A stretch of DNA of 20,630 bases from Mesostigma viride. Lineage: Eukaryota; Streptophyta; Mesostigmatophyceae; Mesostigmatales; Mesostigmataceae. The stretch is from NCBI GenBank assembly GCA_009746045.1, contig RPFO01001578.1, positions 1 through 20,630 of the forward strand, written 5' to 3'. Both the position numbers and the translations under genes were made by a program. The number at the start of each line of letters is the position of its first letter. The stretch's first letter is position 1. The notes beneath the pieces were generated by a model. It saw only the letters and a list, made by a program, of their open reading frames with translations, did not search any database and had not been told where the DNA came from. Shown here one piece after another: positions 8,301-18,900 of the stretch.

Positions 8301-11300
8301 ATTGTGACCCGTGGGCTAGGCGAATTTGAATGCGGCTTTCCCGTTAGTTGTGGCTCCATCGCTCCAGTTTTCTAGGCTGCATGACATGAACCGACGGGGG
8401 TTCCTGGATTGAGACACGTTTTTTTCTCCATGCACAGCTGAAAAAACCTGCGCCGAGGTGCGGCACCGCGGCCTACGGTAGTGATTACTGTCTGCGACAC
8501 GCCTGGGGCTGGCTGCATCTACCTGTCGGCCAATTGTGACCCGTGGGCTAGGCGAATTTGAATGCGGCTTTCCCGTTAGTTGTGGCTCCATCGCTCCAGT
8601 TTTCTAGGCTGCATGACATGAACCGACGGGGGTTCCTGGATTGAGACACGTTTTTTTCTCCATGCACAGCTGAAAAAACCTGCGCCGAGGTGCGGCACCG
8701 CGGCCTACGGTAGTGATTACTGTCTGCGACACGCCTGGGGCTGGCTGCATCTACCTGTCGGCCAATTGTGACCCGTGGGCTAGGCGAATTTGAATGCGGC
8801 TTTCCCGTTAGTTGTGGCTCCATCGCTCCAGTTTTCTAGGCTGCATGACATGAACCGACGGGGGTTCCTGGATTGAGACACGTTTTTTTCTCCATGCACA
8901 GCTGAAAAAACCTGCGCCGAGGTGCGGCACCGCGGCCTACGGTAGTGATTACTGTCTGCGACACGCCTGGGGCTGGCTGCATCTACCTGTCGGCCAATTG
9001 TGACCCGTGGGCTAGGCGAATTTGAATGCGGCTTTCCCGTTAGTTGTGGCTCCATCGCTCCAGTTTTCTAGGCTGCATGACATGAACCGACGGGGGTTCC
9101 TGGATTGAGACACGTTTTTTTCTCCATGCACAGCTGAAAAAACCTGCGCCGAGGTGCGGCACCGCGGCCTACGGTAGTGATTACTGTCTGCGACACGCCT
9201 GGGGCTGGCTGCATCTACCTGTCGGCCAATTGTGACCCGTGGGCTAGGCGAATTTGAATGCGGCTTTCCCGTTAGTTGTGGCTCCATCGCTCCAGTTTTC
9301 TAGGCTGCATGACATGAACCGACGGGGGTTCCTGGATTGAGACACGTTTTTTTCTCCATGCACAGCTGAAAAAACCTGCGCCGAGGTGCGGCACCGCGGC
9401 CTACGGTAGTGATTACTGTCTGCGACACGCCTGGGGCTGGCTGCATCTACCTGTCGGCCAATTGTGACCCGTGGGCTAGGCGAATTTGAATGCGGCTTTC
9501 CCGTTAGTTGTGGCTCCATCGCTCCAGTTTTCTAGGCTGCATGACATGAACCGACGGGGGTTCCTGGATTGAGACACGTTTTTTTCTCCATGCACAGCTG
9601 AAAAAACCTGCGCCGAGGTGCGGCACCGCGGCCTACGGTAGTGATTACTGTCTGCGACACGCCTGGGGCTGGCTGCATCTACCTGTCGGCCAATTGTGAC
9701 CCGTGGGCTAGGCGAATTTGAATGCGGCTTTCCCGTTAGTTGTGGCTCCATCGCTCCAGTTTTCTAGGCTGCATGACATGAACCGACGGGGGTTCCTGGA
9801 TTGAGACACGTTTTTTTCTCCATGCACAGCTGAAAAAACCTGCGCCGAGGTGCGGCACCGCGGCCTACGGTAGTGATTACTGTCTGCGACACGCCTGGGG
9901 CTGGCTGCATCTACCTGTCGGCCAATTGTGACCCGTGGGCTAGGCGAATTTGAATGCGGCTTTCCCGTTAGTTGTGGCTCCATCGCTCCAGTTTTCTAGG
10001 CTGCATGACATGAACCGACGGGGGTTCCTGGATTGAGACACGTTTTTTTCTCCATGCACAGCTGAAAAAACCTGCGCCGAGGTGCGGCACCGCGGCCTAC
10101 GGTAGTGATTACTGTCTGCGACACGCCTGGGGCTGGCTGCATCTACCTGTCGGCCAATTGTGACCCGTGGGCTAGGCGAATTTGAATGCGGCTTTCCCGT
10201 TAGTTGTGGCTCCATCGCTCCAGTTTTCTAGGCTGCATGACATGAACCGACGGGGGTTCCTGGATTGAGACACGTTTTTTTCTCCATGCACAGCTGAAAA
10301 AACCTGCGCCGAGGTGCGGCACCGCGGCCTACGGTAGTGATTACTGTCTGCGACACGCCTGGGGCTGGCTGCATCTACCTGTCGGCCAATTGTGACCCGT
10401 GGGCTAGGCGAATTTGAATGCGGCTTTCCCGTTAGTTGTGGCTCCATCGCTCCAGTTTTCTAGGCTGCATGACATGAACCGACGGGGGTTCCTGGATTGA
10501 GACACGTTTTTTTCTCCATGCACAGCTGAAAAAACCTGCGCCGAGGTGCGGCACCGCGGCCTACGGTAGTGATTACTGTCTGCGACACGCCTGGGGCTGG
10601 CTGCATCTACCTGTCGGCCAATTGTGACCCGTGGGCTAGGCGAATTTGAATGCGGCTTTCCCGTTAGTTGTGGCTCCATCGCTCCAGTTTTCTAGGCTGC
10701 ATGACATGAACCGACGGGGGTTCCTGGATTGAGACACGTTTTTTTCTCCATGCACAGCTGAAAAAACCTGCGCCGAGGTGCGGCACCGCGGCCTACGGTA
10801 GTGATTACTGTCTGCGACACGCCTGGGGCTGGCTGCATCTACCTGTCGGCCAATTGTGACCCGTGGGCTAGGCGAATTTGAATGCGGCTTTCCCGTTAGT
10901 TGTGGCTCCATCGCTCCAGTTTTCTAGGCTGCATGACATGAACCGACGGGGGTTCCTGGATTGAGACACGTTTTTTTCTCCATGCACAGCTGAAAAAACC
11001 TGCGCCGAGGTGCGGCACCGCGGCCTACGGTAGTGATTACTGTCTGCGACACGCCTGGGGCTGGCTGCATCTACCTGTCGGCCAATTGTGACCCGTGGGC
11101 TAGGCGAATTTGAATGCGGCTTTCCCGTTAGTTGTGGCTCCATCGCTCCAGTTTTCTAGGCTGCATGACATGAACCGACGGGGGTTCCTGGATTGAGACA
11201 CGTTTTTTTCTCCATGCACAGCTGAAAAAACCTGCGCCGAGGTGCGGCACCGCGGCCTACGGTAGTGATTACTGTCTGCGACACGCCTGGGGCTGGCTGC

Positions 11301-14300
11301 ATCTACCTGTCGGCCAATTGTGACCCGTGGGCTAGGCGAATTTGAATGCGGCTTTCCCGTTAGTTGTGGCTCCATCGCTCCAGTTTTCTAGGCTGCATGA
11401 CATGAACCGACGGGGGTTCCTGGATTGAGACACGTTTTTTTCTCCATGCACAGCTGAAAAAACCTGCGCCGAGGTGCGGCACCGCGGCCTACGGTAGTGA
11501 TTACTGTCTGCGACACGCCTGGGGCTGGCTGCATCTACCTGTCGGCCAATTGTGACCCGTGGGCTAGGCGAATTTGAATGCGGCTTTCCCGTTAGTTGTG
11601 GCTCCATCGCTCCAGTTTTCTAGGCTGCATGACATGAACCGACGGGGGTTCCTGGATTGAGACACGTTTTTTTCTCCATGCACAGCTGAAAAAACCTGCG
11701 CCGAGGTGCGGCACCGCGGCCTACGGTAGTGATTACTGTCTGCGACACGCCTGGGGCTGGCTGCATCTACCTGTCGGCCAATTGTGACCCGTGGGCTAGG
11801 CGAATTTGAATGCGGCTTTCCCGTTAGTTGTGGCTCCATCGCTCCAGTTTTCTAGGCTGCATGACATGAACCGACGGGGGTTCCTGGATTGAGACACGTT
11901 TTTTTCTCCATGCACAGCTGAAAAAACCTGCGCCGAGGTGCGGCACCGCGGCCTACGGTAGTGATTACTGTCTGCGACACGCCTGGGGCTGGCTGCATCT
12001 ACCTGTCGGCCAATTGTGACCCGTGGGCTAGGCGAATTTGAATGCGGCTTTCCCGTTAGTTGTGGCTCCATCGCTCCAGTTTTCTAGGCTGCATGACATG
12101 AACCGACGGGGGTTCCTGGATTGAGACACGTTTTTTTCTCCATGCACAGCTGAAAAAACCTGCGCCGAGGTGCGGCACCGCGGCCTACGGTAGTGATTAC
12201 TGTCTGCGACACGCCTGGGGCTGGCTGCATCTACCTGTCGGCCAATTGTGACCCGTGGGCTAGGCGAATTTGAATGCGGCTTTCCCGTTAGTTGTGGCTC
12301 CATCGCTCCAGTTTTCTAGGCTGCATGACATGAACCGACGGGGGTTCCTGGATTGAGACACGTTTTTTTCTCCATGCACAGCTGAAAAAACCTGCGCCGA
12401 GGTGCGGCACCGCGGCCTACGGTAGTGATTACTGTCTGCGACACGCCTGGGGCTGGCTGCATCTACCTGTCGGCCAATTGTGACCCGTGGGCTAGGCGAA
12501 TTTGAATGCGGCTTTCCCGTTAGTTGTGGCTCCATCGCTCCAGTTTTCTAGGCTGCATGACATGAACCGACGGGGGTTCCTGGATTGAGACACGTTTTTT
12601 TCTCCATGCACAGCTGAAAAAACCTGCGCCGAGGTGCGGCACCGCGGCCTACGGTAGTGATTACTGTCTGCGACACGCCTGGGGCTGGCTGCATCTACCT
12701 GTCGGCCAATTGTGACCCGTGGGCTAGGCGAATTTGAATGCGGCTTTCCCGTTAGTTGTGGCTCCATCGCTCCAGTTTTCTAGGCTGCATGACATGAACC
12801 GACGGGGGTTCCTGGATTGAGACACGTTTTTTTCTCCATGCACAGCTGAAAAAACCTGCGCCGAGGTGCGGCACCGCGGCCTACGGTAGTGATTACTGTC
12901 TGCGACACGCCTGGGGCTGGCTGCATCTACCTGTCGGCCAATTGTGACCCGTGGGCTAGGCGAATTTGAATGCGGCTTTCCCGTTAGTTGTGGCTCCATC
13001 GCTCCAGTTTTCTAGGCTGCATGACATGAACCGACGGGGGTTCCTGGATTGAGACACGTTTTTTTCTCCATGCACAGCTGAAAAAACCTGCGCCGAGGTG
13101 CGGCACCGCGGCCTACGGTAGTGATTACTGTCTGCGACACGCCTGGGGCTGGCTGCATCTACCTGTCGGCCAATTGTGACCCGTGGGCTAGGCGAATTTG
13201 AATGCGGCTTTCCCGTTAGTTGTGGCTCCATCGCTCCAGTTTTCTAGGCTGCATGACATGAACCGACGGGGGTTCCTGGATTGAGACACGTTTTTTTCTC
13301 CATGCACAGCTGAAAAAACCTGCGCCGAGGTGCGGCACCGCGGCCTACGGTAGTGATTACTGTCTGCGACACGCCTGGGGCTGGCTGCATCTACCTGTCG
13401 GCCAATTGTGACCCGTGGGCTAGGCGAATTTGAATGCGGCTTTCCCGTTAGTTGTGGCTCCATCGCTCCAGTTTTCTAGGCTGCATGACATGAACCGACG
13501 GGGGTTCCTGGATTGAGACACGTTTTTTTCTCCATGCACAGCTGAAAAAACCTGCGCCGAGGTGCGGCACCGCGGCCTACGGTAGTGATTACTGTCTGCG
13601 ACACGCCTGGGGCTGGCTGCATCTACCTGTCGGCCAATTGTGACCCGTGGGCTAGGCGAATTTGAATGCGGCTTTCCCGTTAGTTGTGGCTCCATCGCTC
13701 CAGTTTTCTAGGCTGCATGACATGAACCGACGGGGGTTCCTGGATTGAGACACGTTTTTTTCTCCATGCACAGCTGAAAAAACCTGCGCCGAGGTGCGGC
13801 ACCGCGGCCTACGGTAGTGATTACTGTCTGCGACACGCCTGGGGCTGGCTGCATCTACCTGTCGGCCAATTGTGACCCGTGGGCTAGGCGAATTTGAATG
13901 CGGCTTTCCCGTTAGTTGTGGCTCCATCGCTCCAGTTTTCTAGGCTGCATGACATGAACCGACGGGGGTTCCTGGATTGAGACACGTTTTTTTCTCCATG
14001 CACAGCTGAAAAAACCTGCGCCGAGGTGCGGCACCGCGGCCTACGGTAGTGATTACTGTCTGCGACACGCCTGGGGCTGGCTGCATCTACCTGTCGGCCA
14101 ATTGTGACCCGTGGGCTAGGCGAATTTGAATGCGGCTTTCCCGTTAGTTGTGGCTCCATCGCTCCAGTTTTCTAGGCTGCATGACATGAACCGACGGGGG
14201 TTCCTGGATTGAGACACGTTTTTTTCTCCATGCACAGCTGAAAAAACCTGCGCCGAGGTGCGGCACCGCGGCCTACGGTAGTGATTACTGTCTGCGACAC

Positions 14301-14505
14301 GCCTGGGGCTGGCTGCATCTACCTGTCGGCCAATTGTGACCCGTGGGCTAGGCGAATTTGAATGCGGCTTTCCCGTTAGTTGTGGCTCCATCGCTCCAGT
14401 TTTCTAGGCTGCATGACATGAACCGACGGGGGTTCCTGGATTGAGACACGTTTTTTTCTCCATGCACAGCTGAAAAAACCTGCGCCGAGGTGCGGCACCG
14501 CGGCC
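5340..14505 (+). repeat. Tandem array, 232-bp unit, 39 full copies plus a 118-bp partial
   Basis: The unit beginning CCATCGCTCCAG recurs every 232 bp from 5340 to 14387, and a final partial unit runs to 14505, where it passes into the LINE leader. Units appear identical base for base. Within the unit (numbered on the first copy) there is a GTTTTTT/AAAAAAC inverted repeat (5402-5408 with 5425-5431), a CCGCGG palindrome (5450-5455) and a CCAAT motif (5514-5518). 232 is not a multiple of 3, so no reading frame runs through the array. Its position directly upstream of ORF1 recalls the tandem 5' UTR monomers of rodent L1 elements, which carry promoters, but the unit has no similarity to them that I can see. 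It could alternatively be a satellite next to the LINE. Copy number from an assembly should be treated as approximate. Confidence 0.95.
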
Positions 14506-14630
14506 GCCCCGCGTTGGGGGGCTGCCGCCCCCCAAACCCCCCGCTTGGGGGGCACGCCCCCCAAACCCCCCGCGTCCGCATCTCGCTCTCCCCCCGCGCT
14601 TCCGGTTCCGTTGTTTTACGCACCTCCCCC
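14506..14630 (+). promoter_or_regulatory. LINE-A leader with two G6/C6 hairpins
   Basis: Between the last partial monomer and the ORF1 ATG lie two near-identical palindromes. TTGGGGGGC-TGCC-GCCCCCCAA at 14514-14535 has a 9-bp stem and a 4-nt loop; TTGGGGGGC-AC-GCCCCCCAA is at 14545-14564. Each is followed by an AC6GC tract, so the unit repeats every 31 bp. These would be very stable in RNA and could also form G-quadruplex or i-motif structures in DNA. A role in translation or in recognition of element RNA is possible but not shown. Confidence 0.6.
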
Positions 14631-15902
14631 ATGCCTCCTTCACGACGACGCACCTCCCGGGCGCGGGATGCGCTGCCTAGTGGCGCCCCTGCGCCGCGTC
14701 GGTCCTTACGCATCGCGGCGCACCTGCAGGAGATGGGCGACCTGGACGACGGCGGTCGTGGCGCCCCTGTGCCACTCTCGCTTGTGTGCGAGGTCTGCCA
14801 CAGTGGTGAGGATGCCCCCCGTCTCCTTGTGTGTGATTCGTGCCAATGCGGCTGGCACACGCGCTGCTTGGTCCCGCCCCTCTTCCGGCTGCCTCCCCCG
14901 GGTCCTTGGGCGTGCCCTCATTGCGTGGCCCCGCCTCGGCCGTCCCTAGGCTCCCGACGCGCGGCCGTGTCGACCCCGGGATCCCATTCGGCCCGCGCCC
15001 CCTCCCGCAGCCCCTCGCTGGACCCTCTCCTGGGCCTTGCGGACCTCGTGGAGGGTTCCACACCGTGCTCCCGCTCTCCCCGCGCCGTCACGTCCGGCCC
15101 CTCCGCGGGGTCCCCTGGCCCTGCCCCGCCTAGCTCTGGGGATCCACCTCCGGCCAGCACGGCGGTGGCCACTGACCTGCGTCCTCCTGTGCTTGAGGGG
15201 TCCCTGGCGGCTCTCCTCCCTGAGGCTGTGGGACACCCTGCGGCGACTCCTGTGGTGGGCCCCTGGTCGGCCGCGCTTGGGTCCCACGACTTCTCCGTTT
15301 GGCCCCCCACCAACATTGCGGGCGTCAGCGCGCTCCGGCACGCCACGTTCTCTTGGCTGTATTGCCCCTTGCTGTTGGACGCTGTCGGCTTGCACGCGGC
15401 GTTTCCTACGCTCCCACGGCCCCCTGAATTTAGTGCCCTTGTGGTTCGTGTCCGGCACATGCTGCAGGCAGCCTCCCCCCCTGTCCTTGCCTCCACGCTT
15501 TGGGGGTTTGTCCTCGAGGACTACCATGCCGGCGGCCGCCTGCCTTGGCACCTGCCCGCGGTGCGCCAAGAATGGCTCCTGAATCTGGACGCTCAAGTGG
15601 CGCAGGCGGTGGTGCTCTTTGCTACAGGGCTTGCCGTGCAGGCCCAGCAGGCCGCCCGTGCGACATATCTCGCTGGGGGGGCCACCGACCACGCCTTGCT
15701 CGATCGCCCTCAGCTGCACACGTTTCTTGCCTCTGCCGGGCCCGGCTCGGCCGGCCTTGTTGCGCAGGCCCACGGGCGCTTGACTACGGCGGTCACCCCA
15801 GCGCAAGCCGCCCGCCTGCGCGTTGACTTCGGGGCTCCTGTCACCGTGCACGCCGGCGACCTGGTTCTGTACGATGCGGGGGGGGGCGTGTTCTTGAGCT
15901 GA
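14631..15902 (+). CDS. LINE-A ORF1, PHD-finger protein (423 aa)
   Basis: The first ATG of the open frame is at 14631; the frame is open upstream into the last monomer, but only a GTG precedes. Residues about 53-98 form a Cys4-His-Cys3 PHD finger: CEVC, then C-x2-C, GWH, C, and the W-x-C-x2-C ending (PWACPHC). PHD fingers usually read histone H3 tails. They have been described in ORF1 of some CR1-like LINEs, so a role in chromatin tethering of the element is plausible. A Pro/Ser-rich linker (about 100-190) is followed by an Ala-rich, probably helical C-terminal region with no recognised family. The ORF ends in TGA shortly after a run of nine G. The -1 frame from that run leads straight into ORF2, so ORF1 may really be the N-terminus of one long protein. 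No esterase or apurinic endonuclease domain is seen. Confidence 0.85.
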   Translation: MPPSRRRTSRARDALPSGAPAPRRSLRIAAHLQEMGDLDDGGRGAPVPLSLVCEVCHSGEDAPRLLVCDSCQCGWHTRCLVPPLFRLPPPGPWACPHCVAPPRPSLGSRRAAVSTPGSHSARAPSRSPSLDPLLGLADLVEGSTPCSRSPRAVTSGPSAGSPGPAPPSSGDPPPASTAVATDLRPPVLEGSLAALLPEAVGHPAATPVVGPWSAALGSHDFSVWPPTNIAGVSALRHATFSWLYCPLLLDAVGLHAAFPTLPRPPEFSALVVRVRHMLQAASPPVLASTLWGFVLEDYHAGGRLPWHLPAVRQEWLLNLDAQVAQAVVLFATGLAVQAQQAARATYLAGGATDHALLDRPQLHTFLASAGPGSAGLVAQAHGRLTTAVTPAQAARLRVDFGAPVTVHAGDLVLYDAGGGVFLS

Positions 15903-18900
15903 GCGCGGGTGCGGCCGTGCCCGCCATCTTGCACGATGTGCTCGAGCTTGCGGGCATCCCCCATGTCTGGCACCCTGCTGGTCCGCGCCGCCGTCTTCTC
16001 TCCGCCGATGAGATCGCCCGACTGCCGAGCTGGGAGCTGGGGTGGGACGCGGCGCCCGCCCACTACGGGCCGGCCCACTTGGTGGATGTCACTGCCAGCG
16101 GCCCCTCCTGCCCCATCTGCTTGGACCTGCCTCGCCCTGGTGACGGTCTCTGCCGCCTCCCTGCTTGCGGCCACGTCTTCCATCAAGCTTGCATCGCCAC
16201 GAGCTTGCACGCGACCTCCGCCACCTGCCCCCTTTGCCGGGCCGCGGTCCTTTCCCCCTTGCCTCCTGGCGTTCTCCCGCTGGGGCCCTCGCCCGTGTCC
16301 GTGCGCCGCCAGTCCCACGCGCCTGCCCCGACACCTGCCTCCCCTGTGCGTGGTCGTGGGTCGCGCGCCGGCTTGGCTGCCTCCTCCAGCGCCCCCCTCC
16401 CGGCCGTGGGGGCCGTCCCCGCGCCGGTCTTGTCCTCGGCTGCCACGAGCCCTGCTGACCGCCCGGCGGCCGGCCCCGCCCTGGGTTCCGCTGCAGCTGT
16501 AGTTCCTCTGGCTGAGGGTTCCCGACCCCTCCCCCTCTCGACCCGGGCCGGCCCAACCGGGTGGGCGCCCCCCTCAGATGGCTTCCATTATTGCCAAGTC
16601 GATGGTCCCCTTGGTGACCCGTGTGGCGCGCGCCTGCCCAACCGGAATTCGTTGCTGGTGCACATTCGGGCTTCCCACCCCCACATCACGGAGGCCGCCA
16701 TGCGCGCCATGGACTGCTACCGCTGCCCGGCAGCCCATTGCCAGCGGATTTTTTCGATCCACGGGCGGTACCAGCATGAGCGGCAGTGCCGCCGCCAAAC
16801 CCCCCAGAACGGCCTGCCCGGCGGCCCGGCGGCCGCACCGGCCTCCCGGTCCGGGGCGGCCCCTCGGTCGGCCCCTGCCCCTCCACCGGCATCGCAGGGT
16901 ACGAGCGATCCGGGGGACCTCTCGGCAGGCTGGGCATTCCTGGCCACGCTCCCTTTTGCCGCCTGTGCGCGCAACCCTTGCATGACGCTCCCGGACGTCC
17001 CTCACCGCGCCCGGAGCTTGTTTACGCGCTGCGCCCTGCTTTCCCTGGCCCGGATGCATAGTCACCCTCTCGACGAACTCGGCCACAAGCTGTTTCTCGT
17101 CACCCCCCGGCTCCTCTTAGCGCCGTTGGAGCGGGGCGTGCGTGGCGTACAGGGTGCGGTCATCGCTCGCTGCCGGCGGTTCCTCCTCGGGGATTGGGAA
17201 GGGCTGTGGGCGCTGCAGCCTCCGGCCTCCACCCGGGTGTCGGGGGCCGCCTCCTTTGCCCGGGTGGAAGCTGACGTCATGCGGTTGGTGAAGGTAGGTG
17301 AATTGAGCCGGGCCATGCAAAAGCTTGAACTGACCGCGTTGGCTCCCTCCACTCCCCCGACCCTGCAGGCTTTGCGCGACCTTCACCCCGACGAACCGGC
17401 CTTTGCGGTGCCCGCCCCGGCCACCCCCCCGCCCCCGCCTATTGTCCTGGACCTGGACATCTTCACGGCTGTGCTGAAGGATCTGCCGAACGCCTCCTCC
17501 ACCGGCCCCTCAGGCTGGCGCTACGAGCACCTCTCCGTGATGGCGGGCCATGGCGGGGCGACCGCACTCTTTGAGGCTGCCGCCGACTTGGCCGCGGGGT
17601 CCCTGGCCCCCGCGGCGCGCCCTTGGCTGGCTGGGGCACGCCTCATTGCCCTCCTGAAAGACGACGTCCCCCCGCCTGCTGGCCGCGTTCGTCCCATTGC
17701 TTGCGGCGAGGTCCTACGCAAGCTGGTGAGTAAGGTCATTTGTCGCCAAAAGGCCCCCGAGTTTCGCGCCTACTTCTGCCCCAACCGGAGTGATACTGAG
17801 GAGTCCGTCGCGGCCCAGCTTGGCGTCGCCACCAAAGGGGGCAGCGACATCATCGTGCACACAGTTCAGGCCTACCTCGAGACGCATCCGACCCATGTGG
17901 CGCTGAAGGTGGATTGCCACAATGCGTTCAATGCTGTCACCAAGGCTAGCATCTTTGAGGCCGTCGGCGAGGCGTTCCCTGACCTTCTTGCGTGGACAGC
18001 AGCCTGCTACGGCGAACCCACTCAACTCTCCTTCCTCATGGAGGATGGGACGTTCGCCGACATCGCTTCCCGCACGGGAACCCAGCAAGGTGACCCCCTC
18101 GGCCCCTTTTACCTGTCTGCCCCGCTGCACAAGGCTCTCCAAGGTGTCCACGCTGCGCACCCGGATGTCGTGCTCCTCGCCTATATGGACGATATCCATG
18201 CCCTTGGCCCGGCCGACGCTGTGGTTGCCGCCCTGGCTGCCCTTGAAGTGGCCATGGCGGCCATCAACCTTCGGCTCACCCTCCCCAAGTGTGCAGTCTT
18301 TTCGCCCCAGGGGGACTGCTCTGGCTTCCCCGCGGCTATCCCGGGGGCATTGGCGCGGGCGCGTGGTTTCTCGTGCCTGGGCGTCCCTGTGGGTGACCCT
18401 GACTACGTCGAAGAGGAGCTCCGGGCCACCGTGGAACAGCGCACCCATGTCCTCGAGACTTGGGCGCGCCTCAAGGACCCCCAGACCAAAGGGCTCCTCC
18501 TGTGGTTTTGCGCCCACCCGCGGGTGGTTCACTGGCTCCGTGGCGCTCCCCCCCACTTGGTGCGGCTTGCCGCGGAAGGCCATGACGAGCGCATTCAGGC
18601 CGCCTTGCAGGTGCTCCTCCCCGGCCCTAGCCTGCCAGCTCACTCCATGCGCTTGGCCACCCTCCCCTGCCGCATGGGCGGGTGTGGGCTCACCCGCGCC
18701 GCCCGCCTCGCCCCCGCCGCCTTCCTTGGCTCTGTTGCTCAGGCCTGGGCGGAGATCCGCCGGTTGGTCCCCAGCGCCGTCAGCGCCATTCCCGACTTGG
18801 TCACCCCATCCCCCTTCCCCTTTGTGCAGGCTGTGCAGGATTCTTACCTCGGGATCCAGCAGGCTTGCGACCTCGTCCGCCCCGCTCAGGCCGTCCACCG

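Noticed and set aside
5291-14391. A 91-codon minus-strand frame repeated in each 232-bp unit
   Set aside because: The 276-base frame is longer than the unit and repeats only because the DNA repeats. 232 is not divisible by 3, there is no domain, and the product would overlap itself.
5340-14505. CRISPR array
   Set aside because: The whole 232-bp unit is identical with no variable spacers, and the context is eukaryotic retrotransposons.
14490-14630. Upstream extension of ORF1 by 47 codons from a GTG at 14490
   Set aside because: GTG is an unlikely eukaryotic start, the extension covers the hairpin leader and the end of a monomer, and a good ATG is at 14631.
15917-15919. Independent ORF2 start at GTG 15917
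   Set aside because: The frame is open upstream to 15827 and links naturally to ORF1 at the G9 run, so a non-ATG start is not needed.
15910-16250. Cellular RING-type ubiquitin ligase gene
   Set aside because: The RING lies in one uninterrupted frame with the reverse transcriptase and endonuclease, so it is part of the retrotransposon protein.
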